Assembly (NCBI GenBank): GCA_029876055.1
Contig: CM056880.1
Span: 1,922,001-1,986,000, forward strand
Source: Madurella fahalii
Taxonomy: Eukaryota; Ascomycota; Sordariomycetes; Sordariales
Length of the DNA stretch: 64,000 nucleotides
Direction: 5' to 3'
The notes beneath the pieces were generated by a model. The model made no database searches. It had not been told where the DNA came from and saw nothing but the letters and a program-made list of their open reading frames with translations. The translations under genes were made by a program, and so were the position numbers. This document shows positions 23,587-35,192 of this stretch, one piece after another. Numbering within the stretch: position 1 is the first letter of the stretch; each line of letters begins with the position of its first letter.

Positions 23587-24170
23587 ATGCGATTCGGACC
23601 GCTTCCCTTTTGGCTTGGATTTGTCCTTGCCGCTGCCGCTGTTGAGAACTACGGAAACTTCTCTCTCACCTGCAGCGGCGTCACGCTCGATAACTCTGTC
23701 CTCACTGCTTCCTGCTGCGGCCTGGGCGGGGCCGATGAAGACACTCCGGCCCAGAGCAGGCTCGACCTGGCCTTGTGCATTGGCCTTGACCAAGTGAGCG
23801 GTCGTCTGCAGTGGGAGGTCTAGTGAGTGTTCTTATTCTGCGCCAACCCCATGTTCTAAGGCAATCCTAACATCTCGGCTAGCGGCAAATACCCCAACTA
23901 CTGCAAGAACTGCACCATTCTGAACGTCGCCGGAGAACCCGACCATCTCCTCTCCTGCTCCTGCATCCCGCTCGTTGGCGGCCGTGGCCCAATTCAGTCT
24001 ACTCTCAACTTGGGTATGCTCAGGTCTCACCTCGTGCCAAATCTTCCCAAGGTGGATGCTAACTTACACCAGATGAGGGCATCAGCAACGAAATGGGCAG
24101 ACTCCGGTGTGAAGGAGGCATTGGGTCCATCACCTCGGGTGACAGCCAGAAGGAGGGACAGCTTATTTAA
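23587..24170 (+). CDS. Secreted cyanovirin-N homology (CVNH) lectin-like protein
   Basis: Three exons (23587-23822, 23883-24013, 24073-24170) give 154 residues. The N-terminal hydrophobic segment (PFWLGFVLAAAAVE) looks like a signal peptide. The rest shows the tandem CVNH repeat: FSLTCSGVTLDNSVLTASCC ... LDLALCIGLDQVSGRLQWE in the first half and YCKNCTILN ... HLLSCSCIPL ... STLNLDEGISNEMGRLRC in the second. The two motif pairs CIG/GRLQW and DEGISNE/GRL are diagnostic. Family members in filamentous fungi bind mannose-type glycans; the role of this one is unknown. Introns are 60 and 59 nt with GTGAGT and GTATGC donors. The protein ends 20 residues after the final Cys, so one domain makes up almost the whole product. 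Confidence 0.88.
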
Positions 24171-25853
24171 CGGGAGTCTTAATAGACGTCCCGGAGCGTC
24201 GAGCTAGGATTTACGTGCATGGCCGTGGGAAACGCTTTCCTGGCGTCCAGAGCCGAGGGATAAGGGAACTGGGTCGGGCGGCAGAGTGCATACATACGGT
24301 GCTTCGGCTCGGACCGTCACTTACAGACTGATCAGCCTTCTCTAACCCAAGTAGCCGGCACAATCCGATCCTTCAATACAAATACTCCCTACATTTTGTC
24401 CCGCAGCCGCTTCTGACCGTTGGACCGTGCTTTAGAGTAGTGCAGACGGAAAGGAGGCGGAACAGGTTCCGAAACTCCTGTTTCGTACCTAGATCTATCT
24501 TCGGACCCCTTCTACGCCGCACAGAAATCGAGTTTAACATGTTGACAAGACCCTACAAAGACAAATAGAGGTAGGGACTGCCATTGCTAACCAGGCCGCA
24601 GGAGAGAGGACGCCATCAGCTTGAGAGTTGTTGTATAAGGGAGAGCACTGTACCAAACGCAGTGCATTACTCACGACCCCAACACGCCATCCAATCACCT
24701 CGAAACCTCTTAACCATGTCGTAACCACCACTATCCAAAGAGAGAAAGCACCAGAGAAGCAACTTCAAATCTTTCTTCACCCTGCTCATCATACAATGCA
24801 TCATTGTCTGTACACATTATCCAAACCACATAGCTTACACCTCGACGAGGACCCTCGGCTTCGGACTCGCAGAACCCTTGTCAGCCCCCTCACCAGAGTA
24901 ACTTTCGTACCATGACCCCTCACCCCCGACATGGACACCAGTTGATCGGCCAAAAACTCGGCCAGATCGATAGGGAAAAAAGAAATAGAAAAAGGGCCCG
25001 AAAGTTCCGACCCGTCCCCAAGGGCTCGCACATCCATCCATGCATGCGGTTTGGAGTGAAGGACGGGGGGGGGGCTTATGGATCGTTGGCCGGGGGGCCG
25101 TCACCCCCTCTTTCCATATATCCCCGCACGCTGCACCGCATCTCAAACTGCCGCAGCAGGCAGGCAACCAGGAAAGGCGAGGAAAAAGGCAGGGCAAACG
25201 CGAGACATGATCTGTTAACGAGGTCCAACAAAAGAATCCCCAAACTTTTAAAAGCAGGCGAGGAAACCCAGTTTTGCTCAATGCTATGCTTTTCAGTTCC
25301 CCCCTCCGTATATCCTAGCCACCATCCACCACTACCGATGGTTCCCGACTCTCCGTACTCATCGCATCACCCCAACAATCGCACTCATCACTGAGCATGA
25401 TCGGATCACGCGGATTTTTTCTGTTCTTATTATATGCATTGCAAAGAATAGGTGGTGGTCTATCGTCTATTAACCTTCGCCCGCTTGAAGCCAACTCCCC
25501 AACGATTTCAATGCTTTTCCCCGCTCACCAAAGCCAGGCGCAGACGACGAAACCAACAAGAAAAAGCAGGAGAGAAACCCCGACATGCATATTATATCAT
25601 CATTACGATAACCCCAAGTGTCACCCGTTTTATCCAAAACTTTTTGCACTCGCTCAACGCGCGGTCCATCACTCCGAACACACCAAATCTAGCCCAAGAC
25701 TCATCGCGAAAAGCTTCCAGAGACATACGCAGAGCAGGAGAAAGGGTGGTTTGTGCAAGGCCAGCAAGAAGAGACTGGCTAGAAGCTTGGGGGCTGTCGG
25801 GGGAGAGGAAAGCCTAGGTACCCCGGCGGTGATCCGTCAGTCAAGCCTGACTT
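24171..25853. other. Intergenic region between convergent CVNH and desaturase genes
   Basis: About 1.7 kb with open but low-quality frames on both strands. It includes a G9 run near 25063 and much A-rich plus-strand sequence. The expected 3' UTR of the desaturase occupies its right part. No gene is supported. Confidence 0.5.
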
Positions 25854-27375
25854 TCATTGCGCAACGGGCTTCATCTTGGCTGGGGCAGTGCCCAGGCCAT
25901 TGTGGTTGCGGAAGAAGAGGACGCCCTTAGCAGGACCCTCGGCGCCCTCGGTCGGCTCGACCCACTGGCACCACCGGGCGCTCTTCCACATAGCCTTGAT
26001 GAATCCGACGGGGCCCTCGCGCGTGTCGGACCGGTAGTGCTGGCCCATGACGGGCTTGATAGCCTCGGTGGCCTCGTCGGCGTTGTAGAAGGGGATCGTG
26101 CTCACGTAGTGGTGCAGCACGTGCGTCTCGATGATGCCGTGGAGCAGGTGCCGGCCGATGAAGCCAAACTCGCGGTCAATCGTGGCGGCGGCGCCGCGGA
26201 CAAAGTCCCACTCCGCCTCGGTGTAGTGGGGCAGCGAGGGATCAGTATGCTGCAGGTAGGTGATGGCCACTGGTTCGTTCAATTCATTAGCTCTTCATTC
26301 TTCTACAATTGTGGGTTGCTTGTGGCAATAAACACTGCTGTCACTTACCGAGCCAATGGTTAACCCAGATATACGGCAAGAAGTACCAAACGAACATGTT
26401 CGACCAGCCAAACGTGTTCCCGAGGTAGACGAGCGCCGAGATGGTGATTGCCAGACCAATGTCGCTGAGGACAATGTACAAGGCGTCCCTGTTCTCATAC
26501 AGCGGGCTGCGGGGATCAAAGTGGTTCACGCCGCCGCCGAAGCCGTTCTTCTTTCCCTTGCCGCGACCTTCTCTCTGCCGCTCGTGGTTGTTGTGGCCCG
26601 TCACATTGGTGAGGAGGTAGTTCCACCAGCCAATTGTCTGCTGACCGAGCAGGTGGATGAAAGTGTATACAGGTGTCTCCTCAGTCAACTCGGAGAGCTC
26701 GTGGACCAGGCGGCCCATGCGAGTGGCCTGCTGTTCCCTCGTGCGCGGGAGGAACACCATGTCGCGCTCCATATTCCCGGTGGCCTTGTGGTGCTTGCTG
26801 TGACTCAATTGCCAGCTGAAATAGGGAACCAAGAGCGACGAGTGCAGGACCCAGCCCACAAAGTTGTTGAGTTTCTGCGAGGGAGAGAAGGCGCCGTGGC
26901 CGCACTCATGGGCAAGGACCCAGAGACCGGTGCCAAAGAGGCCCTGCAGGAAGGTATACACACCCCACAGCACGACGCGCAGCGCCTTGGACGGGATGTA
27001 CTCGGGCGTCACGAAGTTATTCCAGATGTAGAACGTCGTGGCGAGGTAGAAAATGTCGCGGGCAACATAGCCCAGGCTGCGGACCGCCGACCGCTCGAAG
27101 CAGTGCTTGGGGATGGCGTCGCGGATGTCCTTGATGGTGAAGTCGGGGACACGGAACTCATTTCCGTACGTATCGATGAGCTTCCCATACTTCTTGGGGG
27201 CCGGGCCGTCGTCGGAGGCCAGCGACGACAGCGACGTGGACGAGGCCGAAGGGCGGGGAGAATCGATGGGCGAGACCACGGCACTCGAATCTGAGTAGTC
27301 GGTGGTGGATGTGGGGTTCCTCCTTAGGGAAGGCTTCTTGCCGGCCGCAAGGCCAGTGGCTGTTGAGAAAGCCAT
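25854..27375 (-). CDS. fad2: Delta-12 (oleate) fatty acid desaturase
   Basis: Two exons (27375-26349, 26269-25854) joined via GTAAGT...CCAG give 480 residues, the normal size for fungal FAD2. The start is the first ATG in frame (MAFSTATGLAAGKK); further upstream only TTG is available. All three histidine boxes are present: HECGH (156-160), HSKHH (192-196) and HVLHH (392-396). Hydrophobic stretches around them fit the four-span ER membrane topology of the family. The enzyme converts oleate to linoleate on phospholipid or acyl carriers, using cytochrome b5. The last box lies after the intron. Distinction from an omega-3 desaturase rests on overall resemblance and is less certain than the desaturase call itself. 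Confidence 0.93.
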
Positions 27376-29336
27376 TTCCTCTGATCTTAAATCGATCAAT
27401 TGCTTCCAGGGAAGAGGTTGGAAGCTGGGGACGGCAGCTCCAAGGACACCGTTACGTGGAGACAACGGCGAGGAGTCTGGGCGGCTCGCGGGTTAGCAAT
27501 CTGCCGCGAATAGCTTCCCAATTGCTAATGGGAAAGGGTGGGAAAGCTCGGCTATTACATACCGTCAAGAAGAACCTCGATCGACCACAAGAAAAGAAGA
27601 AAAGGAAAGGGGGAAATGGGAGGGGACGGGGCCGAACAGGTGAAAGAAAGTCAAAGTCTGGCAGTCTTTCCTCCTATCCAGGGGTCGAGAAAAAATTCGT
27701 GTGCGATCTCCTTATCCGTGGGTCGATTTCCCGATTTGTTGGGGACCGGCGCGGCTATGGGCCACTCTCCCGCGGGGGCGGTTACAGAAAAAGACAAATA
27801 TGTCGAGGACAAAAGGACAGGGGCCAACCAGCGCCAACCGCTTTGCTTGCAGATGCCAGAACACAAGACCGAAGATGCCAGGCATGGGACGATGCGGGTG
27901 CTTTAAAAGACGGGTGCTCACAAGAAAGAAAATGATTTCGGCGGCCACCTCTGACAGGCAAAAACACCTGACCCTGCATGAACTGACATTGTCACCCGCG
28001 AGTTGGCCACCGCAACCCTGAGCTATGCACCAGACGGGCCCTCTACTTTTCGCATGGAAGGCGACTTCCGCAGCCCAGCCGGCGGCCTGCCTCATGTGTT
28101 TGAGGCAAGGGGGGAGTTCACCGCCTCTGGATAAGTGAGAGGCGGCAGTCTCACATGCCAATAGGCGGAGGGTCTCAGACCATGATGCGGTTTCCAAGCT
28201 GAAGGAAGACTCACAGGCAAATTGTCTTACCGAGGCCCAGCCGATTGGTTGCACAGAGATCACACAAGGGCAAACCGGGGGTCGCGGATCGAACTGCATT
28301 TTCGTCTGCTCTGGGTCTCATTCTCTGGGCCAGTAGCCAGCTGCAGTGCTGGATAGCGGGGGGACGAGGGCCGAGAGTGACGCAGGAAGGAGGCGATACC
28401 GGAGAGCGTTTATACACTAGTGTCGCAGAGCACACATATCTTTTCCTCTTCTTTTTTGATGGGGGCCGAGGCGTGGATGAATCGCTACACTGGGCGGCGT
28501 GGCGCACATTGCACAGGGTACCTGATATTCCACGGCTTCTGGAACGGAAGAGATCCAAGATGTGACGTGAAGTCGGGCCTTGCGTTCCGGCCGACATCTG
28601 ACATGGGCCGGCGGAATGGAAGTGGGTCCTCCACATCCATATCAGGGTCTCTTGAAATTTAGCTCAAACTGCGGGGGCGGGGTCCTTCAAAAGAAACAGA
28701 CATTCCGAGTTTTGCTGCAAACTTTTGTCCTGGACGAGGCCATTTGGCAAGGAAGAATGGCACTCGCCAACTTGGGAGGGTAAAGTACCGATTCTGGCTC
28801 GTCAACCATTTCGAGCACACAAGAAGTGAAAGCCTGGGGGTGCAATGCATCCACGCAGGGGCAACTCGAGTTGCAGCTCCCAAGTGGAGCAGGGTTTTTT
28901 GTTGGGGAAGCTAGCCATGTTTTGTTGAGGCTTGGGTGCCGGAATCAACATCCCTGCAATTCTGTCTCCCCTCCCGAAGGGTTTCCAGGCACAGTCCAGC
29001 TTTGACGGGACGGGACGGGAATTGCATGTGACGGACGAAGCGGGCTCTTGACTCGAAGCCGCCACACACTAAGTTACCTAATAAGTTTACTGCCCAAGAA
29101 ATCCCCGACGGGGCCCTCACCTCCGGCTCCGGGCTGTGCTCCGAGAATGCCTTCACGGATGATCGGGCGGCAGAACGGCGGGTGCTCCCGCGGCCCTGCC
29201 CTTCAAAAGCTTGGCAGAAGCCTCATCTCTTGACCCCTGTCTGCTGCGCTCTAGAAAAGAAACTGACGATTACTACTCACTACAACTCTTAAGCGCTCAC
29301 AATTTACTTTCCCTCATTCCGCCTGGAACCCGCTAG
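27376..29336. other. Upstream region of the desaturase gene
   Basis: About 2 kb with no supported gene. The ~300 bases next to the desaturase start are purine-rich on the plus strand (pyrimidine-rich on the coding strand), as expected of a fungal leader and promoter. The remainder is mixed, with short spurious frames only. Confidence 0.5.
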
Positions 29337-31085
29337 CTAGTCCAAGACCACTGGATCCGATATGGTGCCCGCTCCGCTTCCCTTCCGACCGCCGGCCGCT
29401 GCTCGGCGCTGTGCCAAGTCTTGGGCTATCCTCGCAAGGTGAGGATTCGGGATGGCGGTTTCGCGCCGGACCCATGGAGGCCTTCGATGGGAAGGGCTTG
29501 GACTCGAGCTCGTCGGTTGCGCCCTTGCCCGTCTCTTCCGACCGGCCGGTGTTGAGTTCGGAGACGGCCCGGACCCTTCCACCTTCGGCTGCAGAAGCTC
29601 ATACTCTTCCTCTTCGCTCTCTGACACAGACGCGGGATCAAACGTCCTATCGTCAGGCTCCTCGTATTCCGGCCCACTGTCAAATGCGTCGTCGTCGTCG
29701 CCTTCGTCCTCTATCTCTCTAAACCCTTGGTATTCGTCATACTCGACGCTTCTCAACACCGATAGGTTGTGCTCGTCAAGCAATATGCTCTGCTGTGCCT
29801 CGATCTAACTAATGTCAGCATATCAGTCCGGCAAACCACACCAGCCCGACCTACCAGCAGCCTTTGCCTGTCCACGTCCTCTTTGACTTCCCGGTTCCAC
29901 CTCGTCTGTTCTGCCCATCTCGTCTCCATGTCCTCCTGTCTTTGGGCAACCTGGCCCAGTTGTGCCGCTACAGCCCGCAGACCATCCTGGAAGCCCACAT
30001 TTCCCCCCTCCATCATCGTACGCAAGACTTCTTCTAACCGTGGCTGCTCCGCTCTGCCATGGCCATCATACATTGCCTGTCGCGGCCCGTGCTCTGGTAG
30101 CGTCGGGCCAGCCAGCATCGCGAGCGGTCGGTGTTCTGGTGGGCAAGAGAGTAATGTGCCGACTCGAGTTTCTTCTATTGCCAGAGTGTCGACGGGCACT
30201 TGCGGGTGGAATTGGAATGCTGGTTCTGCTATTGCTGCTGCTACTGCCGCGTTGCTTTCTATAAAGGGATTTTGCGGCGTCAGGGCCAAGACGGGCTCGA
30301 ATATCGCCGCAACGAACGGCGCACGGTCGACGTCGGGTTCCCGCTTCACTTCTGGAGAAGGTCTTGCCTGCCTCTGCTGTAACACCTCTCCGACCTCAAG
30401 AAAATGCCGTGGACTCCGATCATGACCCCCGCCCGCTTCTTGCCCTTCATTATATCCCCGGGATAGTACGTCCCGGTCTTCGTGGCGCGGGTGCAAAGGA
30501 GGACATATGGCGAGATGCCTGTCTGGCCAGTGGGCCAGCCCATATGGCCGAGTACCGAAGGCATGTCTTTGCAACTACATCCATGTCAGCCCGCGCACCT
30601 TCGCCCTAGGGGCTGTCATTACGGACCTCTTCTCGCTGGAGGCGGGATTCCTTCTCCCTAGCCCGTTGGTCTTCCTCCAACGCCTTCCTGAGGCTCGGGC
30701 CGCCATCCGCTCCGCCTGGCAGTCTCCCCCCTAATATATTCGAACAGGCTTGCACAACGGTCAGCTTGTCATTGCTCCTTGTCTGAGCGGGCGAGTTTGT
30801 TAGTTCAAATGCCGGGCCTTGCCCACGGCCTTCTTTCATCCGCTCCAACATTGCTGGGATGACGGACTTGGTCTTCCCCACCGACTTGACCTCATACCAT
30901 TGCTCCAGATTGGGATGCATTTCGGCTGAAACCTGCCCGACGGGGATTGAAGAGGGGGCCTGGGCGGAGATAGAGGGGATCGGGAAGAACCCTGAGCACA
31001 CTGTCCCTGGAGAAGTCAAGACTGGAGGTGTTTTGTCTAGCAATGTGGGCATAAGTACCCAAGGCGGCTTCACGAAAACGCCCAT
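29337..31085 (-). CDS. Three-exon protein of unknown function with acidic tail
   Basis: Exons 31085-30627, 30574-29855 and 29804-29337 join in phase to 548 residues, with introns of 52 and 50 nt. The ATG at 31085 is preceded by an in-frame stop. The N-terminal third is Pro/Ser-rich with a charged helix (EQWYEVKSVGKTKSVIPAML). The middle has a helical, Gln/Arg-rich block (AVAAQLGQVAQRQEDMETRW, WNREVKEDVDRQRLL). The last exon starts with an amphipathic helix, then a strongly acidic run (EIEDEGDDDDAFDSGPEYEE), basic Ser-rich sequence and a final ISDPVVLD that resembles a hydrophobic SUMO-interacting motif. I recognise no family. The first donor (GTCCGT) is unusual, so that splice is the least certain point. 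Introns of normal fungal size in phase support a real gene. Confidence 0.6.
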
Positions 31086-32142
31086 CAGGGCCGAACCCTA
31101 ACGCCTCCTTCCATCGTCCATCATGGCAGCGCGAGCCCGATGTGAGATCCCGTGCTCGAACGCAGAATTCCGACGGAGCCAGGTTCCTGAGGCCCTGTTC
31201 GTCGATATTATCTCTTCGGAATAGGGGATTTGCGGGCCCACTCGGGTTGAAGAAGCAACGCTCTATCCTGGGGACAGGGGCGAGATGGCGGCGGTGCTCC
31301 AGAGCATTGTTGTGTTGAATACTGCACTCGACGTGTTACCGCAACGTCGTCGGATATGCCGCCTCAGCGGTAGGAAGGCAAACCGGTGCCGGGGTTTTGC
31401 ATACCCTACAGCGAGTTCTCAGAACACCGAGCAGACCGTTTGGATACACAAGACTTAGTTTGTCATCCCCGGATTCCAGGAGCTTCAAGGACAAGTGCCG
31501 GCTCGACCCACAGTGGCTTCTACCAACCTGGTCTGTGGCTTTCAATAAACGACTGTGTTCATTTTAACTCGGGGTCAAAACTGATATCGAATCCCAAGAC
31601 ACATGGTCGAGGCAAGTTCCGCGTCGCGGCCGTATTTGATTGCTTTTGTTTTCCGCCTGAGGGGCCGGCGATCGAGACACGATGCCGTCACTCATACACC
31701 GTACATTGCTGTGACTAGCGTCGCGGCTCTCGCCTGTACCTCACATGGTCTTAACAAAGCTGCGTAAAACATGATACTACCTCGTTGGTGTGACTACCCG
31801 AAACCGCCCCAGACCAGCTTTTGATAATGCAACGGTGCAAAAGCCGTCAGACCTTTTACCACGCACACCCTGTCTATTATCCCGAAGCAAGTGATTTTGA
31901 TGAACACCAGCCCCATCCACCTATTTCCCAGTCCGACCAGGGTCTTGGTCTGATTTCATTTCTCGGCCTTCGCCCCAGCAAGCCCCGCCTATCAGAAAAC
32001 GGCAACAAAAGTTGAAAAACGAAAGAAAAGGAAAGCCCCTCACAAGATCAGCTCGGCTCTGCTCAACGGGGGAAGGCGGCAAAAGAAGAGGTGGCAACGT
32101 TTGCAGCAGGGTGGTGAGAAGTACGATGTAGATCAAATCCTA
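31086..32142. other. Intergenic region
   Basis: This is the upstream region of the unknown three-exon gene and the 3' flank of eIF3b. No gene is supported. Confidence 0.5.
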
Positions 32143-34521
32143 CTAGTTGACAATCTCCTCGGTCTCCTCGAGCACCTCCTCCATGATCTCCTCAATGACC
32201 TGCTCCTCCCCGTCGGGCGCAATCTCGGCCGCCCGCGCCTTGAGCAGCTCGGCGACGGGATCGGCGGGCAGGCCCAGGGCGGCGCGCTCCTCGTCGAGCT
32301 CCTCCTCCATGGCGCTGCGCCAGGCGTGCCACTCGTCGAGCACGCGGCGCCGGGCCTCGACCACGGCCACGTCGGCGCTGCTGATGCGCTCGGCGTCCTC
32401 CTGCTCGAACACGCGCGAGTACTCGCGCAGGTTCTTGCGGATCTGCTTCTGCTCCTCCTTGCTGAGGAGCGTGGGCGGGCGCGGCCGCCACGCCCACTGC
32501 TTGAACTTCTCGATGTGTTCTTCGCGGAGCTGCTCGCCCCGGAAATCGTAGAGGTGGTAGCCATTTTCCATCTAAAGCGGGGAGGAGAGAGAGGAGGGGG
32601 CATTAGTGGTGAGTTGAGTTGGATTTTCCGTGTGCTAGAGAGAAACGACTTACCGAGTGCTTCCAGGCTGACGCCCACGTGGCGACGTAGCGGCCTGACG
32701 GATCCCACTCTACATCGGTCATGCCGTAGTGCTCCGATGTGTTCATCAGCTGCAGGTTTGCCGTCAGGTCCTTCTCGGCCTCTGGCTTCTCGCCCTCAAA
32801 GTCGACGTCGAAGAACTCGAGATCCGAGCTTTGCTGGTTGTGGACGGTGGCGATCACGACGAACCTGCCCTTTGGTGACCAGTAGATGGCGTTGCTGTTC
32901 TTCTTGTCGAGCGTCCGCAGGTGCTTGAAGTTGCCAACCGCATTGCCCTTGGCCTTCTCGGGGCAGAAGAAGGAAACCGCCGTCTTGGGCGGCACGGCGG
33001 TGGCACCGACGGGCTCCGTCGTGGTAATGATAACAAAACGATCTCCCTTGGGCTCCCATGCAAAGTTAATGACGGTGTCTTTGATCGTGTCTACCACCTC
33101 GACCGGCACGCCCTTCTCCCTGACACGGAAAATCTCCAGCGTGGTCGCTAGCGACTTCTTAGACTTGGAATGCCGGTCGACCTTGACGCAGAGGTACGAG
33201 GCATCGGATTGCCAATGCAGCTTGGCATCCGAGACGCTGAATAGATTGAGAGACCGGACAATCTGTTTGGAGGGAATGCTCATCAGGCCGACCCTGGCAG
33301 GGTTGCTGCCGATCTCAGGGGTCCAGAAGCAGAAGAGTTGTTCGTATGTCTTGACGCCGTCCCTGCGCGGGGTGGCCGGTGCCCAGTCAAAGTCCATCAC
33401 ACCCTCGAGCTTGATCGCCGTCTTGTCCAGGAGGTTCATGTTTGGAAGCTCGTACACCGAGATGGAAGTGCCCTGGTTCAGCCTCGCCACGTACTTGTCG
33501 TCTGCCGACCACTTGAACGCGGGCCACGGGAACTTGGGCGCTTTCTTGAGGCCTTGCTCGTCGCCGGCAGGTGTGTCGAGCTGGGCAAAGGACCGCAGCG
33601 GCTTACTTGTCTCGATGTCCCAGATGACATAATTCTTGCCGTCGTCGTCCAGCGAGAGGGCAGGATGGCCGCTGTCGGGGATGGCGATCGGCCGGTTGGA
33701 CCACGTCACCATGTACTTCTCGTTGGGCGAGAAGGCGACGAGGTTGACAAAGGGATGGGCGAATCTCCGAAGCCTAGACCACGACGGGCCGCCCCAGAGT
33801 AGCACACCCTGCGCGTGCACCGATGTGAGGTATGTCCCCAGAGGCGACCACTGAACAAACGTCTCCGTCCACTGTTGCCGGTCGACAATGCTCTCGGGCT
33901 GGTCCTTCTCGTTGTTCCAGAAGACGCCCACCGACTCCCCTCGAAACATGACAAACTGATCTCTGCCGCGCCCGCTCGGATCCGCCATGAACCAGCGGAG
34001 GTGCTCCTTTTCCTGAAATTCTTCGATCTTTGGCGGGGTGTAGTGCTCATCTACCCGTCCTTCCCGCCCGTACCGGTCGACATCGGTGAGCTTGTTGACG
34101 CGCATCGTGTGCTTCTTGTCGAGGGGAACGAGATCGAGCTGCCGCACTGCCGCAGCCGCCTCGGCGGGTGACGAATACTCTACAAAGGCAAAGCTGCAGA
34201 ACGCCATGTCAGTGTCATGCCGCGGACCTAGAACTTTTGGTCTGCATACCTTAGCGACTTTCCGTCGTCGCCCATGGGCATAAATATGGCATCCTCGCTA
34301 GTCCGGCCGACCGTGTTTAGCTTCTTGAGCAGAAATTTGATGAGCCTTGGTTTTTGAGCCTCGTCGACCGTGGGCAGGCCGTCGACGACAACAAAGGCAT
34401 CGTAGCCTTGCTCGAGCTGCACCTCGTATTTTTCTCGCAGATCCGAAATGTCGACATCGTCCATATCGAAGTCCTCCTCGTCGAGGTCCTCCTCGCGCAA
34501 ATGGTCAAATGACGGCGCCAT
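32143..34521 (-). CDS. prt1: Translation initiation factor eIF3 subunit b
   Basis: Three exons (34521-34250, 34193-32654, 32571-32143) make 746 residues, the usual fungal size. The start is the first ATG in frame (MAPSFDHLREED). An acidic N-terminus leads to an RRM (~40-125: YDAFVVVDGLP ... SFAFVEYSSPAEA). Then come repeated beta-propeller strands such as WSPLGTYLTSVHAQGVLLW, FSPNEKYMVTWSNRP and WSPKGRFVVIATVHNQ. A conserved WDPSGRYVATWASAWKHS and the C-terminal ENGYHLYDFRGEQL plus an acidic helix complete the family pattern. The protein is the scaffold of eIF3 on the 40S subunit and holds subunits a, g and i. It is essential and is transcribed head to head with CCT-beta. Confidence 0.97.
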
Positions 34522-35192
34522 GCTGGGCAATCGGTCTGGACCGTGGGGCCGCTGCGGAAATGGATGCGTTCTCGTTACGCTGTTGCGCTGGCCGCGGGGG
34601 GGTAACTGGACCGTCTGCCGTCGGGGATAATTGAGATTTTGTGCGCTTCGCAGAGCGTGGTGGGGTTCAGGCAGAGTCGACCTCCAAAGTCGAAAAATTG
34701 CCCCACAAAACCTATGTTTTTAGGATAATCTTGCGTATCTCTTTTAGAATCTGTTGAGCGACCGCAAGGCGAGGCGGCAAGACGAGGCGGCAAGACGAGT
34801 CGGCAAGAGGCTCCCAATATACAAAATAGAACTGCAGAATTAACCTGTTGCAAGCCTAGGTCGCAGCATAGAAACGTGAAAGTTGTCTGTCTGTCCGTTC
34901 CACACGTATCCTCGCACGTTTTTGATCGGGTAAGGAGGGGTGTTGCTTTTCGATTCTCTTCAGGTGGCGCCAACTGTGAAAGGCGGTAAGAGAAAGCTCC
35001 CAGACTTTTGCCAGTGCCAGGGCAGAAAAAGTCCGGGTGCCGTGCAGCTTTCGTCGTTGACTGGAAGGGCCTGCCTGGATCCAGAGCTGCCCCTCCTCCC
35101 TCCCCCACGATCACGTACCGATCTGATCCCTTTCCCTTTCGGACCGCAACCCGCAGTCGTCGACTTTCCCCGATACCAACCCGGCTGGTACT
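34522..35192. promoter_or_regulatory. Divergent promoter of eIF3b and CCT-beta
   Basis: The 671-bp gap separates two essential translation/folding genes. It contains a small direct repeat of a GGCAAGACGA unit at about 34773-34807. There is no canonical TATA box near either start that I can defend. Coordinate expression is inferred from arrangement only. Confidence 0.5.

Noticed and set aside
24912..25930. Two consecutive plus-strand frames
   Set aside because: Low-complexity, Arg/Ser/His-rich translations in the 3' flank of the desaturase with no family resemblance.
26356..27294. 312-codon plus-strand frame
   Set aside because: Antisense shadow of the desaturase, which has three perfect histidine boxes on the other strand.
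27309..27935. 208-codon plus-strand frame near the desaturase start
   Set aside because: Overlaps the desaturase N-terminus and its promoter; composition is that of purine-rich non-coding DNA.
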